Notes under the pieces: generated by a model
What the model was told of the DNA's origin: nothing
Seen by the model: only the letters and a program-made list of their open reading frames with translations
Database searches by the model: none
Position numbers and translations under genes: made by a program
Assembly: GCA_001898225.1 (NCBI GenBank)
Contig: MKTJ01000047.1
Coordinates: 62,001 to 126,000, forward strand
Direction: 5' to 3'
DNA from: Chloroflexi bacterium 54-19
GTDB lineage: Bacteria; Chloroflexota; Chloroflexia; Chloroheliales; Chloroheliaceae
Length of the DNA stretch: 64,000 nt
Part shown: one piece after another, positions 6,257 to 15,439 of the stretch
Numbering within the stretch: the first letter of the stretch is position 1
Layout of the letters: every line of letters begins with the position of its first letter

Positions 6257-9200
6257 TTGCCCGCTACCCTGCCCCTCTGGCTGGCCTTGCCCGCACTGGC
6301 TTTCATGCTGCTAGTTCCCGGTTTTCTAACCTTTCAGCTACTCCTTTCTACCCGCAAAGCTTCTACAGGAACACCTGCCGGTACGCCCGGCCAAACGCTC
6401 GAAGCCTCGAAGTTGTTGACCGCAGGGGAGCAGGTCTTCTGGACCCTGGCCCTGGGCACTTTCGAAGCGGGCTGGCTGGCTTTGTTGCTGGCCGAATGGG
6501 GGCAGTTTTCCATAGAGCTGGAACTGCTTTTCCTGGCGGTCTGGTCGCTGGTGGCGTTTGGCTGGCTCTGGCAGCGGGGCTGCCGGGGCGACTGGTGGCG
6601 CGAGAAGTTTGCCAATATGCGGCCTCGCTGGGGTCGCCAGTATCTACAGGGCTGGGTGCTAACCGGGCTTATCGCGGGCTCGACCTTTTTATTCTTCCTG
6701 GCCCCCCACGAAACTATTCTCGGCGGGCAGGATAGTGGGGTCTACTTCAACACCGGGGCCAATATCGCCCTGACCGGTGAAATTATTACCTCCGACCCGC
6801 TCGTCCCGGTAATAACCCAGGTGGGGCAAGACCCCCAGGTCGGCCCGATTGTAATCTCGCAGTTTTTGTCGGGTGTCGCCAAACAGGAGAGCCGGTTCCT
6901 GTTTGTCCGCAACTACCGCCTTCCCGGTTTCTTTATCTATAACAACCTGGAAGGTCTTTCGACCGGCGACGTGGTACCGTCATTCTTCCATCTCTACCCG
7001 GCCTATCTCGCGCTCGGCTTTGGGCTGGACGGCAGCCGGGGTATCACCTTTGTGACGCCTTTCCTGGGTGTGCTGGCGGTCTTCGCGCTTTACCTGGTTG
7101 CGCAGCGGCTTTTCCCGACCCGCAAACAACGCTGGATTGCCCCTCTCGTGGCCCTGTTCACAGCCCTGAACGCCATCCAGGTCTGGTTCGCCCGGCAAAC
7201 CCTATGGGAAATGCTGGGGGCTTTTCTGATTTTTAGCGGTATTTACGGCTTTTTACTCATGCTGCGCCCGCTCAAACTGGCCGAGGTCGAGGACGAGCAG
7301 GGCCTGGCTACCGCTGCCGCCGTCAGTCCGCCTCTGGCCCGTTTAGGCGCTCTTGGATTGGGTATTGCCTTTGGTCTTATCTGCATGGCCCACGCCCAGT
7401 TTCCTTTCCTGGTCTGGCCCCTCGCGCCTTATCTCCTGTGGGTGCGTCTGACCCGCCGCTGGCAGGCCCATCACTGGTGGTTATTGATTTCGTTCGGTCT
7501 GCTGGCGCTCCACTCGGTCATTCATATTCGCATCTTTTCAATCGGCTATTTCGAAGGGATTTACCACAACGTCATCGTCTTTTACATGCAAATCATCGGC
7601 CTGATTATCGGGGCCGGGGCGGTCGGGCTGTTCCTCTTTATCCTGTTTGATGCAATGCCGGGACGGGTGCGGGCTTTCGAGGGCTGGCTCAAAAGCCATT
7701 GGCGCATCGTAAGTGGCGTGCTGGCCTTTTTAACTTTCGTTTATCTAATCTACAACTACTTTATCCGGGTCTATGGAATTTCCACGGATGGGCAGGGCAA
7801 CTACCCGACCTGGTATTGGAGCCTGAGCAGTTACATCGGCGCGCCCGCCACCGAAGGACCGGAGCGGACACTCGTGCGGATAGGCTGGTATTTCTCGCCG
7901 CCTGCAATGCTCCTTATTTTCGCGGGGTTGGTCTGGCTGGTCTGGAAACGCCTCAACAGCCGCACCGCCATTTTTATGGCAATCCTGGCCGGGATTACGG
8001 TCTTCTTTATTGATACGAACTACACCCAGGAACACTATATTTATTCGTTGCGCCGTTTCGCGGTCGTGACCGTGCCGGGCTTCTCGATTGCCCTGGCTTA
8101 TGTCCTGGGCGGGCTGTTGCCCTATCTCCCGGCAGGTTTGAGCCAGTTACGCTCAGGCCTGCGCCGGTTGCGCTTGCCCAGGCGGACCCGCCGGGTGGCC
8201 CTGGCCGCCGAAACGGGCACCGGGAGCAATTCCAATATCGCTTTCACGGTCGCCCGCCCACCCGAACCGCAGGCCGCCGGGACGAGTGGCGGCGTCCAGG
8301 TTGAGAGGTCTGCCGGGAATGCTCGCTGGGGTTGGTGGCTGGGTTTTGGCCTGGCAGCTTTATTGGTGGTCTTTATGGTCTATACGGGCCGGACCATCTA
8401 CACCCTGTCCGAATACGGCTCCGGCGACGGTCAGCCCGGCCTGATTGCCCAGATGGACCAACTGGCGGCCCAGTTTGGCCCTAAAGATATTCTGCTCTTT
8501 GCCGGGTCACGCGATATTGATGGGAAAATCGCCGCGCCACTGACCTACGTCTACGGCCATCCCGCTTTCGTCCTGACCGACGCTCTCAAGAATGACGAAA
8601 CAGCGGCAGTCCTCGACCGCTGGGTGGCCCAGGGCTATCACCTCAAGGCTTTGCTCGGTCCTAACGGGGGCCGCCTCTATCCGCCCGGCTACAACATGAA
8701 ATTCGATAGCGATGTCACCATTACGCTGCGCCAGTTGGAGGATTTGACGACCCAGAAGCCCTATAACGTCCAGTTAAATACGCTCAGTTATGCCATCTAC
8801 GACCTGGATAAGGTGAATTCCAACCAGGCCGCTAGTTTTAGCCAGAGCGCCGGGAGCGGTCAGTTGGACACCGCCTCAGGTTGGACCCTAAAGACAGGCC
8901 AGAACGATTATGCCGCCCTGGTCCAGGGTTTTTATGAGACCGAGAAAGACGCCGACGGTACACCTTATCGCTGGACTGAGTCGACCGGGGTGCTGCGGAT
9001 TCCCTGCATGGTGCCGGAAGGGGCGGGCGGCAAACTGACTATCACCCTTGGGGGCGGCAAACGTCCCGCCAGCTTGCCGGGTGCGAGTGTCGGGGTCTAC
9101 GTGAGCAACTATCGTTATAGCGACGATACGAAACTCTGGCAGTCGCTGGGCACCTTACAGCTTGGCGAGGCGGCCCAGACCTACACCCTGACCTTACCGG

Positions 9201-9376
9201 CGGGCGCGGCGGCGCTCTCCTGTGCGAAGGCTGAGACCGGCGGGAGCGTCAACTCGCTCTTTTTATGGTTGGTGCCCGGTCCCAATACACCGTTTACCCC
9301 GGCCAACTTTGGCGGCAGCGTGGATAGCCGTATGCTCAGCCTGAAGTTTTACGGTTTAAACATTTCTAATAAATAA
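6257..9376 (+). CDS. Large polytopic membrane protein, GT-C glycosyltransferase-like
   Basis: A 1039-residue protein. The TTG at 6257 is chosen because a perfect AGGAGG lies at 6245-6250 and the hydrophobic N-terminus begins at once. About a dozen hydrophobic segments occupy roughly residues 5-620. An early extracellular loop contains GGQDSGVYFNTGANIALTGE, comparable to the acidic first-loop motif of GT-C (PMT/GT39-like) enzymes that use polyprenyl-phosphate sugars. Another membrane segment near residue 695 (WWLGFGLAALLVVFMVYTGR) precedes a soluble C-terminal region of about 320 residues rich in beta structure, probably outside the membrane. A GT2 polyprenyl-phosphate-sugar synthase follows 127 bp downstream, which would make the lipid-linked donor. 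Exact activity is unproven. Confidence 0.65.
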   Translation: MPATLPLWLALPALAFMLLVPGFLTFQLLLSTRKASTGTPAGTPGQTLEASKLLTAGEQVFWTLALGTFEAGWLALLLAEWGQFSIELELLFLAVWSLVAFGWLWQRGCRGDWWREKFANMRPRWGRQYLQGWVLTGLIAGSTFLFFLAPHETILGGQDSGVYFNTGANIALTGEIITSDPLVPVITQVGQDPQVGPIVISQFLSGVAKQESRFLFVRNYRLPGFFIYNNLEGLSTGDVVPSFFHLYPAYLALGFGLDGSRGITFVTPFLGVLAVFALYLVAQRLFPTRKQRWIAPLVALFTALNAIQVWFARQTLWEMLGAFLIFSGIYGFLLMLRPLKLAEVEDEQGLATAAAVSPPLARLGALGLGIAFGLICMAHAQFPFLVWPLAPYLLWVRLTRRWQAHHWWLLISFGLLALHSVIHIRIFSIGYFEGIYHNVIVFYMQIIGLIIGAGAVGLFLFILFDAMPGRVRAFEGWLKSHWRIVSGVLAFLTFVYLIYNYFIRVYGISTDGQGNYPTWYWSLSSYIGAPATEGPERTLVRIGWYFSPPAMLLIFAGLVWLVWKRLNSRTAIFMAILAGITVFFIDTNYTQEHYIYSLRRFAVVTVPGFSIALAYVLGGLLPYLPAGLSQLRSGLRRLRLPRRTRRVALAAETGTGSNSNIAFTVARPPEPQAAGTSGGVQVERSAGNARWGWWLGFGLAALLVVFMVYTGRTIYTLSEYGSGDGQPGLIAQMDQLAAQFGPKDILLFAGSRDIDGKIAAPLTYVYGHPAFVLTDALKNDETAAVLDRWVAQGYHLKALLGPNGGRLYPPGYNMKFDSDVTITLRQLEDLTTQKPYNVQLNTLSYAIYDLDKVNSNQAASFSQSAGSGQLDTASGWTLKTGQNDYAALVQGFYETEKDADGTPYRWTESTGVLRIPCMVPEGAGGKLTITLGGGKRPASLPGASVGVYVSNYRYSDDTKLWQSLGTLQLGEAAQTYTLTLPAGAAALSCAKAETGGSVNSLFLWLVPGPNTPFTPANFGGSVDSRMLSLKFYGLNISNK

Positions 9377-9503
9377 ATGAATCTTTGCAATTTACTTTTA
9401 GCGCAGGCTTGACCTTATATCTGCTATCATATAAACTCACGGTTGCGCTTGTCGAGGGCGTAACTTTATTTCGGTCAAAAACAGCAAGAAAGCCCCGAAT
9501 TTA

Positions 9504-10415
9504 ATGGATATTGAGGGACGCCAGGGTCAAGCCGGGGGTGGTACGGCGGCTGACCTGCCAGCAGACCAGGAGGAGCCGGAAAGATTGAGTGATACGGGAG
9601 CCGGAGACGCGCCGCGTCAGGCCCAGACCGGCCAGCCTTTTTTAACGGTAATTATTCCGGCTTATAATGAAGAACGGCGCTTGCCCCAGACTCTCCAGAA
9701 GACCCTCACCTGGCTGGAACAGCAGCCCTACCGGACCGAGGTGCTGGTGGTGGATGACGGCAGCGAGGACGGTACCCGCCGGGTGGTAGAAGAAACCCTG
9801 GACCTCTACGCCCGGACCGAAGATACCACCGGTTTCCGGCCCCATCTCAAGCTGATTGCCAACGCGCACCGGGGCAAAGCCTACGCTGTCCGTACCGGGA
9901 TGCTGGAAGGCCAGGGCAAATACCTGCTTTTCACCGACGCCGATTTGTCCACCCCTATCGAAGATTTCGACCGTCTGTTGGCCTGGCTCGAAAAAGATTA
10001 CGATGTCGCCATCGGCAGCCGGGAAGGCCAGGGCGCCCGCCGTTTCAACGAGCCCTACTACCGCCACCTGATGGGCCGGGTCTTTAATCTGCTGGTCAAA
10101 ACGGTTACTTTTAGCCGGTTCCAGGATACCCAGTGCGGGTTCAAGGCCTTCACCCGCGAGGCCGCCCAGGTCCTTTTTACAAAAGTCCAGCTTTACGGCG
10201 AAAATAGCCCCAAAGTGCAGGGCGCGATGGTAACAGGTTTTGACGTGGAGGTGCTTTTTTTGGCTCGGAAGCTGAACTACCGGGTGCGCGAGGTGCCGGT
10301 ACGCTGGTTCCACGTGAGCGGCAGCAAGGTCAACCCCGTAAAAGACTCGCTACGAATGATCGGCGATATTTCAAAGGTCCGCCTCAACGATATGCGCGGC
10401 CTCTATAAAAAGTAA
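9504..10415 (+). CDS. GT2 glycosyltransferase, dolichyl/polyprenyl-phosphate glucosyltransferase-like
   Basis: A 303-residue GT-A fold enzyme. After about 45 low-complexity residues come the GT2 hallmarks: TVIIPAYNEERRLPQTL, VLVVDDGSEDGT, a GKAYAVRTGML segment, and the metal-binding FTDADLSTP with DAD. DTQCGFKAFTREAA and EVPVRWFHVSGSKVNPV are characteristic of the Alg5/DPM1-like branch that moves a sugar from a nucleotide donor to polyprenyl phosphate. No C-terminal membrane segment is seen, so it is likely peripheral. The neighbouring GT-C-like membrane protein is a plausible user of its product. A weak promoter-like TTGACC/TATAAA pair lies around 9409-9435. Confidence 0.85.
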   Translation: MDIEGRQGQAGGGTAADLPADQEEPERLSDTGAGDAPRQAQTGQPFLTVIIPAYNEERRLPQTLQKTLTWLEQQPYRTEVLVVDDGSEDGTRRVVEETLDLYARTEDTTGFRPHLKLIANAHRGKAYAVRTGMLEGQGKYLLFTDADLSTPIEDFDRLLAWLEKDYDVAIGSREGQGARRFNEPYYRHLMGRVFNLLVKTVTFSRFQDTQCGFKAFTREAAQVLFTKVQLYGENSPKVQGAMVTGFDVEVLFLARKLNYRVREVPVRWFHVSGSKVNPVKDSLRMIGDISKVRLNDMRGLYKK

Positions 10416-10422
10416 CAGGGAC

Positions 10423-10450
10423 TTGCTTTATAAAGCAAAAGGATTATACT
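10423..10450 (+). promoter_or_regulatory. Sigma70-type promoter of metG
   Basis: TTGCTT (10423-10428), 16-bp spacer, TATACT (10445-10450). It lies 54 bp before the metG ATG. Confidence 0.6.
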
Positions 10451-10503
10451 ATAACTAGCTAACCAATTAGGCGAGGAAAAGGGTTAGTCAGAAAGAAAAG
10501 ACA

Positions 10504-12294
10504 ATGACAGCAGAAAATAATCAGGAACCCAATGAAAGAGAACGTATTTTAGTCAGTGTGGCCTGGCCTTATGTGAACGGACCGTTCCACGCCGGGCACG
10601 TCAGCGGGGTATATATCCCGGCAGATATTTTCGCTCGTTACCAGCGCGCCAGAGGCCGCGATGTGATTATGGTCAGCGGGAGCGATTGTCACGGGACGCC
10701 GATTACCATCCGAGCCGAGCAGGAAGGCGTGACCCCGGTTGATATTGTCAACCGCTACCACCCCATGATCCTGGCAACCCTCGATAAGCTTGGTATCGAA
10801 TTCGACCTCTTTACCACGACCCTGACCGAAAATCATTACGCGGTCACGCAGGACATGTTTTTAAAACTGCTGGAAAAAGGTTATTTATATAAAGAGGTGA
10901 TGACCGGGAGCTATAGCGAAGCCCAGGGACGCTTCTTGCCGGACCGCTACGTGGAAGGCACCTGCCCGTTCTGCAAAAACCCCAAGGCGCGCGGCGACCA
11001 ATGCGATGTCTGCGGCAACCAGCTCGACCCGATTCAACTCGGCAACCCGCACAGCCGCGAAGACGGCAGCCCGATTACTTTCCGCGAAACCGAACACTAT
11101 TTCCTCGACCTGGGCAAGCTTCAGCCGGACCTGGAAGCCTGGATTGGCAGCCGGGACCGCAGTTACTGGCGCGATAACACCGTGGCCTATACCAAAAACT
11201 GGCTCGAACGGGGTCTGCATGGCCGGGCGATTACCCGCGACCTCGATTGGGGTGTGCCGGTGCCGGTGGACGACCCGGCTTTTAAGGACAAACGCATCTA
11301 CGTCTGGTTTGACGCGGTTATCGGCTACCTGTCGGCCAGCAAGGAACTGGCGACCCGGCTCGGCAAGCCCGATTACTGGCAGCGTTGGTGGACGCTGGAC
11401 GAAAACGGCCAGTCGCCCAGCCGCAGCTATTACTTCCTGGGTAAGGATAACATTACTTTCCATACTATCATCTGGCCGGCCATCCTGCTCGGTTACGGCG
11501 GACTCGACCTGCCTTATGATGTCCCCGCCTCCGAGTTTTTGAACCTGGAAGGCGAAAAGATGAGCACCAGCCAGAACTGGGCCCTCTGGATGCCGGACAT
11601 CCAGGAACGCTACCAGCCGGACCAGTTGCGCTATTATCTGACGGCGGTCGCGCCCGAAACCCGCGATAGCAACTGGGCCTGGGCCGACTTTGTCAGCCGC
11701 ATCAACAACGAACTGGTCGGCACTTACGGCAACCTGGTCAACCGCGTCCTGACCAATGTCTATAAAAATTATGAAGGTACGGTCCCCACTCCGCGCGCGC
11801 TGGATGATTCCGATCGGGCTTTGCTGGCGGTCCGTGACGAGGCTTTCGCCCGTGTCACCGAACTGCTGGAAGGGGTCCACCTGCGCGACGCCCTGAAAGA
11901 GGCTATGGCCCTGGCGGGTGCGGCCAATAAATATCTCGACGAAAAAGCGCCCTGGAAAGTCATCAAGACTGACAGGGAGGCCGCCGGGACCACTTTCTGG
12001 GTGGCCTTGCAGGTCATTAACACTCTGAAAGTGCTGACCTACCCGTTCCTGCCTTTCGCTGCTGAGCGGCTGCACGGCTTCCTCGGTTTCGAGGGTAGCG
12101 ATGGCGTGGCCGAAAGCTATAGCGGCGAGGAAAAACAGGGTTGGCTGGCGGTCCGGCCTACGGCTAAATGGGCCATCGAAGAAGTGCCCGCCGGGCAGAA
12201 GCTGAACCAGCCGCAAATCCTGTTCAACAAACTGGACGATAAAGTGGCCGAAGAAGAAAAGCAGCGCCTGCTCGACAGCCGCAAGAGCAAATAA
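10504..12294 (+). CDS. metG: Methionyl-tRNA synthetase
   Basis: A 596-residue class I aminoacyl-tRNA synthetase charging tRNA-Met. The signature HIGH is present as HAGH (residues 24-27) after WPYVNGPF. The zinc knuckle has two Cys pairs in the connective peptide (CPFCKNPKARGDQCDVCGNQ), and the KMSKS loop is the accepted variant KMSTS at 352-356. VWFDAVIGYLSASKE and YYFLGKDNITFHTIIWPAIL are typical of MetRS. The anticodon-binding helical domain is complete (AGAANKYLDEKAPW). The C-terminal dimerisation/tRNA-binding extension of the longer MetRS forms is absent. The start ATG has AGAAAAG upstream. Confidence 0.97.
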   Translation: MTAENNQEPNERERILVSVAWPYVNGPFHAGHVSGVYIPADIFARYQRARGRDVIMVSGSDCHGTPITIRAEQEGVTPVDIVNRYHPMILATLDKLGIEFDLFTTTLTENHYAVTQDMFLKLLEKGYLYKEVMTGSYSEAQGRFLPDRYVEGTCPFCKNPKARGDQCDVCGNQLDPIQLGNPHSREDGSPITFRETEHYFLDLGKLQPDLEAWIGSRDRSYWRDNTVAYTKNWLERGLHGRAITRDLDWGVPVPVDDPAFKDKRIYVWFDAVIGYLSASKELATRLGKPDYWQRWWTLDENGQSPSRSYYFLGKDNITFHTIIWPAILLGYGGLDLPYDVPASEFLNLEGEKMSTSQNWALWMPDIQERYQPDQLRYYLTAVAPETRDSNWAWADFVSRINNELVGTYGNLVNRVLTNVYKNYEGTVPTPRALDDSDRALLAVRDEAFARVTELLEGVHLRDALKEAMALAGAANKYLDEKAPWKVIKTDREAAGTTFWVALQVINTLKVLTYPFLPFAAERLHGFLGFEGSDGVAESYSGEEKQGWLAVRPTAKWAIEEVPAGQKLNQPQILFNKLDDKVAEEEKQRLLDSRKSK

Positions 12295-12321
12295 GAGCAA
12301 CCTTTTAAAAACCTGTAAGTT

Positions 12322-12422
12322 CTCTCTGGTGGGGCGGCCCTTAATGGTAGGGTGCGGGTCCGGTGGACAGCGATTAGCGGTAACGCTAATGCGGCAACAT
12401 CCCGGCGAGCCGGAGAGTTTTT
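12322..12422 (+). promoter_or_regulatory. Structured leader of the AviRa-type methyltransferase gene, possible attenuator
   Basis: CUCUCUGG (12322-12329) can pair with CCGGAGAG (12410-12417), burying the GGAG ribosome site of the TTG at 12421. Alternatively 12410-12413 pairs with CCGG at 12402-12405, a short hairpin followed by TTTTT (12418-12422). Inside are GTCC/GGAC (12358-12361/12365-12368) and a 7-bp ATTAGCG/CGCTAAT stem (12373-12390) capped by a GTAA tetraloop of the GNRA class. A 35-codon reading frame from ATG 12344 runs through the leader and ends inside the methyltransferase gene. The layout is what translational or transcriptional attenuation of a resistance gene would need; regulation is inferred, not shown. 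It could instead be the metG terminator region. Confidence 0.45.
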
Positions 12423-13194
12423 GCTTCATAAAGCTATTTTTGAAATTATAGGAAGCGAACGAAATAGATTGGACTTTTCAATTTTAGCAAGCGGGCAAGT
12501 AATTTATAGCGCTCCAGGCAGAACTGCTTTTCCAGTCAGGCTTGCTGTTGATATATTTCAAAAGGTTGTTCATTATAGGACTAAAAAAGGTGGAAGTACT
12601 TCTTTTACCCTTTACGACCCTTGCTGTGGAAGCGGTTATTTATTAGTAACTTTAGCCTTTCTAAACTGGAAATATATTACTAAAATTATAGGTTCCGATA
12701 TTGATCCAAACGCTCTTCAAATTGCACAACATAATTTTTCCTTATTAACCCCAGATGGGATTAATTTAAGAATTGAGCAATTAAGTCAATTAGTATCTTC
12801 CTATGGCAAATCATCTCATTCCGAAACGCTAGAAAATGCCAGGCTGTTTAGCGAAAAAGTTAATAATTTCCAGGGTGAACACAATTTTGATGGCTATTTA
12901 TTCCAGGCAGATGCAACAAAAAGCGAGGATTTGATTAAAAATCTTGAGGGGCAAAAGGTCAACCTGGTAATTACTGACATTCCTTATGGGAACAGGACAA
13001 GCTGGATGGGGGAAACGCCAGAGAATCTTCCATCAATTGAATTGATGCTGTCTTCCTTACTACCGATTCTTTCAAAAGATGGTATTGTCGCATTAGTCTC
13101 ACCTAAACGGCAATCATTCAATTATTCCGGATATAAAAGGTTAACCAAATATCTTATTGGGAAAAGACAGGTCACAATTCTGGAAGTCTCTTAG
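12421..13194 (+). CDS. AviRa-family 23S rRNA methyltransferase (orthosomycin resistance type)
   Basis: About 257 residues. The N-terminal block QVIYSAPGRTAFPVRLAVDI, the SAM-binding LYDPCCGSGYLLVTLAFLNW, IIGSDIDPNALQIA, and the catalytic-site VITDIPYGNRTSW all match the AviRa family. AviRa of Streptomyces methylates a guanine (G2535, E. coli numbering) in 23S rRNA helix 91 and gives avilamycin resistance. The start is uncertain: TTG 12421 has GGAG five bases upstream and fits the family N-terminus, but the frame is open from GTG 12352. The gene is clearly richer in A and T, with AT-ending codons, than metG and the genes after it, which suggests horizontal acquisition. An APH(3')-like gene follows within 20 bp. 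Confidence 0.8.
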   Translation: MLHKAIFEIIGSERNRLDFSILASGQVIYSAPGRTAFPVRLAVDIFQKVVHYRTKKGGSTSFTLYDPCCGSGYLLVTLAFLNWKYITKIIGSDIDPNALQIAQHNFSLLTPDGINLRIEQLSQLVSSYGKSSHSETLENARLFSEKVNNFQGEHNFDGYLFQADATKSEDLIKNLEGQKVNLVITDIPYGNRTSWMGETPENLPSIELMLSSLLPILSKDGIVALVSPKRQSFNYSGYKRLTKYLIGKRQVTILEVS

Positions 13195-13211
13195 AATCCC
13201 GGTTGATTTTT

Positions 13212-14036
13212 ATGAAGCAGTCTCTGATAACAAATATGTTAGAACAAATCGGCTCACTACCTTTAGATTTAGAAATCCTGGTTAAAGAATATTCTTCCCA
13301 GCCGGTGACTATCGGGATGTCGGGGGCAAGCGTTTATTTGTTGCAGGCTCCCGGCAAGCCTAACCTTTACCTGAAAACCGCACCAGAAGGCTCGGCTATG
13401 ACCTTTAAGTCCGAAGTCGAGCGGTTGCGCTGGATGAAAGACCGTTTGCCGGTGCCGGAAGCGCTTTACTACGCTCAAACCGAAGCCGGGGAATATCTTC
13501 TATTAACCGAAATCTCCGGGAAAATGGCTTTCGACTCGACTTTTGAAGACGAAATACCGCGCCTGGTGAAGTCTCTGGCTGCCGGATTAAAGATGCTCCA
13601 TTCGCTCGATACGGCCGCTTGCCCGTTCGATATGAGGTTGGACACTCAAATTGAAGCAGCCCACCGGAACACCGAGATGCACCTGGTGGACGGAACCGAT
13701 TTTGATGCGGAACGGTTAGGGCGGAGTGCCGCCGATGTTTTCGAGGAACTTCTAAAAATGCGGCCAGCCAGCGAAGACCTGGTCTTTACGCACGGCGACC
13801 ACTGCCTGCCCAACGTCATTATCAACCCATCAACCCTGGAAATAAGCGGGTTTGTTGACCTGGGCCGGGCCGGGATAGCCGACCGCTACCAGGATTTGGC
13901 CCTGGCCGTCCGCAGCCTTATTCGTAACTGGGGCGAAAAGTATGTACCGCTGCTATTTAAGGAATACGGCATCAAACAGGCTGAGATAGATTGGGGCAAA
14001 ATCGAGTTCTATAAACTGCTGGACGAGTTCTTTTAA
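13212..14036 (+). CDS. Aminoglycoside 3'-phosphotransferase-like kinase
   Basis: About 274 residues of the APH(3')/choline-kinase-like fold. Visible are the nucleotide-binding YLKTAPEGSAMTFKSEVERL with the conserved Lys, the catalytic loop FTHGDHCLPNVII (HGDxCLPN is the APH(3') signature), the metal-binding FVDLGRAGIADRYQDLALA, and the terminal FYKLLDEFF typical of APH(3') enzymes. It would phosphorylate the 3'-hydroxyl of kanamycin-type aminoglycosides; chromosomal members may have other substrates. ATG 13212 is used; TTG 13203 and ATG 13236 are possible and none has a good ribosome site. It follows the AviRa-type gene by under 20 bp, probably as one transcript. It ends 6 bp from the convergent MFS gene. 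Confidence 0.85.
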   Translation: MKQSLITNMLEQIGSLPLDLEILVKEYSSQPVTIGMSGASVYLLQAPGKPNLYLKTAPEGSAMTFKSEVERLRWMKDRLPVPEALYYAQTEAGEYLLLTEISGKMAFDSTFEDEIPRLVKSLAAGLKMLHSLDTAACPFDMRLDTQIEAAHRNTEMHLVDGTDFDAERLGRSAADVFEELLKMRPASEDLVFTHGDHCLPNVIINPSTLEISGFVDLGRAGIADRYQDLALAVRSLIRNWGEKYVPLLFKEYGIKQAEIDWGKIEFYKLLDEFF

Positions 14037-14042
14037 GCCGCC

Positions 14043-15326
14043 CTATTCCTTCTCGAAATGGTATTTGCGCAGGGTCGGGCTCAGGGTGGCAATTGCCACG
14101 ACCACCAGCGCGCAGGCAATCCCGCCCGTTACCACCGAGAATCCGGCCCCGCCTAGCCGGGCCACAATCCCTGCTTCAAGTTCACCCAGTTGCGGCCCCC
14201 CCGCGAAGAAAATCATGTTGACCGACTGCATCCGGCCTCGCAGTTCGTCCGGCGTGACCAGTTGGGAAACCGTTTGCCGCAAGACCACGCTGACCGTATC
14301 ACAGGCCCCGGTCATAAAGAGGCAAAAGAGCGAAAGCGGCAGCACCGTCGAAAAGCCAAACAGAATGGTGAAAAGGCTGAAGAAAAAGACCGCCACCAGT
14401 AAAACGACGCCTGGGTGTTTGAAACGGCTGGGGTTGAGCCACGCCATTACCAGGCTGGTGATAACCGCCCCGACCGAGTCTGCCGCTGAGAGCAGGCCAA
14501 AGCCGATTTCGCCCGAATGAAGTACATCGGTGGCGAAAATCGGTAGCAAGGTCCGGGACGAGGCGAAGAACGTGGCAATGAAATCGAGCAACATGGTCGA
14601 AATCAGGATTTTGTTGCCCCAGACGAATTGCAAGCCCTCGATAGCCGCTGCCAGGCTGACCTTTGTAGTCGGACGGTTCACCGGGCGGTAATGGATAAAG
14701 ACGAGCGACAGGATGACCGCGACGTACGAGGCCGCGTCAATCCAGTAGACCCCCTGGACCCCAACTAAAGCGATAATGATACCGCCCAGGCCCGGCCCGA
14801 TAACAGTCGCCACCTGGAAATTGAGGGTGTTGAGGCTTATCGCGCTGCTGAGTTGGTCGCGGGGCACCAGGGCCGGGACGAGGGCCGAGAAAGAAGGCCG
14901 CTCGAAGGCGTTAGTAGCCGAAGAAAGAATGGTTATGGCGTAAATCCACCAGACGTTAACCGCACCGGTCAGGGTCACGACCGCCAGGGCCGCCGAAAAG
15001 AACATCAAAATTGATTCGGCCACCAGTAGGACTTTGCGCCGGTCGCCCACGTCCGCCGTCGAGCCGCCGATTAGCGAGAAAGCCACCAGGGGAATTACCC
15101 GGCACAGCCCGATAGCGCCGAGTTGGAGCGGGTCGTGGGTGAGCAGGTAGATTTGCCAGCCAATCCCGGCGATACGCATCTGGGTGCCAAGCTGGGAGAT
15201 GGCCTGGCCCATCCACAACAATCGGAAATCCCGGTTTTGCAGGGCCCGAAAAGGCTTCTGGCGGGGAGCAGGGCTAGTTTGGGGCGCGTTAACAGGCGGC
15301 AGCTTTTTATTATTATCTGTTTGCAT
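14043..15326 (-). CDS. MFS transporter, EntS/MFS_3-like exporter
   Basis: A 427-residue, 12-helix major facilitator. It opens with FRALQNRDFRLLWMGQAISQ and carries GGSTADVGDRRKVLLVAES (the loop 2-3 motif), FERPSFSALVPALVPRDQLS and VATVIGPGLGGIIIA, all typical of the enterobactin-exporter-like MFS_3 branch. These are usually efflux pumps for siderophores, macrolides or other small molecules. The substrate cannot be read from sequence. It is convergent with the two antibiotic-resistance-type genes, and a role in drug efflux would suit that context but is not shown. The first 25 residues are polar and Pro-rich. Confidence 0.85.
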   Translation of the reverse strand: MQTDNNKKLPPVNAPQTSPAPRQKPFRALQNRDFRLLWMGQAISQLGTQMRIAGIGWQIYLLTHDPLQLGAIGLCRVIPLVAFSLIGGSTADVGDRRKVLLVAESILMFFSAALAVVTLTGAVNVWWIYAITILSSATNAFERPSFSALVPALVPRDQLSSAISLNTLNFQVATVIGPGLGGIIIALVGVQGVYWIDAASYVAVILSLVFIHYRPVNRPTTKVSLAAAIEGLQFVWGNKILISTMLLDFIATFFASSRTLLPIFATDVLHSGEIGFGLLSAADSVGAVITSLVMAWLNPSRFKHPGVVLLVAVFFFSLFTILFGFSTVLPLSLFCLFMTGACDTVSVVLRQTVSQLVTPDELRGRMQSVNMIFFAGGPQLGELEAGIVARLGGAGFSVVTGGIACALVVVAIATLSPTLRKYHFEKE

Positions 15327-15439
15327 TTATTAACTTTTCTATTATTCCCACAGGCCGAATTTTTTATACAGTTACACAGATTCCGGGCAGACTTTTCCCG
15401 CAAGAGTTGTACCAGAACTCGGCTGTGGCAAAAAATTTA

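Noticed and set aside
10885..12429. 514-codon open frame on the minus strand across metG
   Set aside because: It lies wholly opposite a clear MetRS gene; its translation is low-complexity and family-free. Long antisense frames arise here from the codon bias of GC-rich genes.
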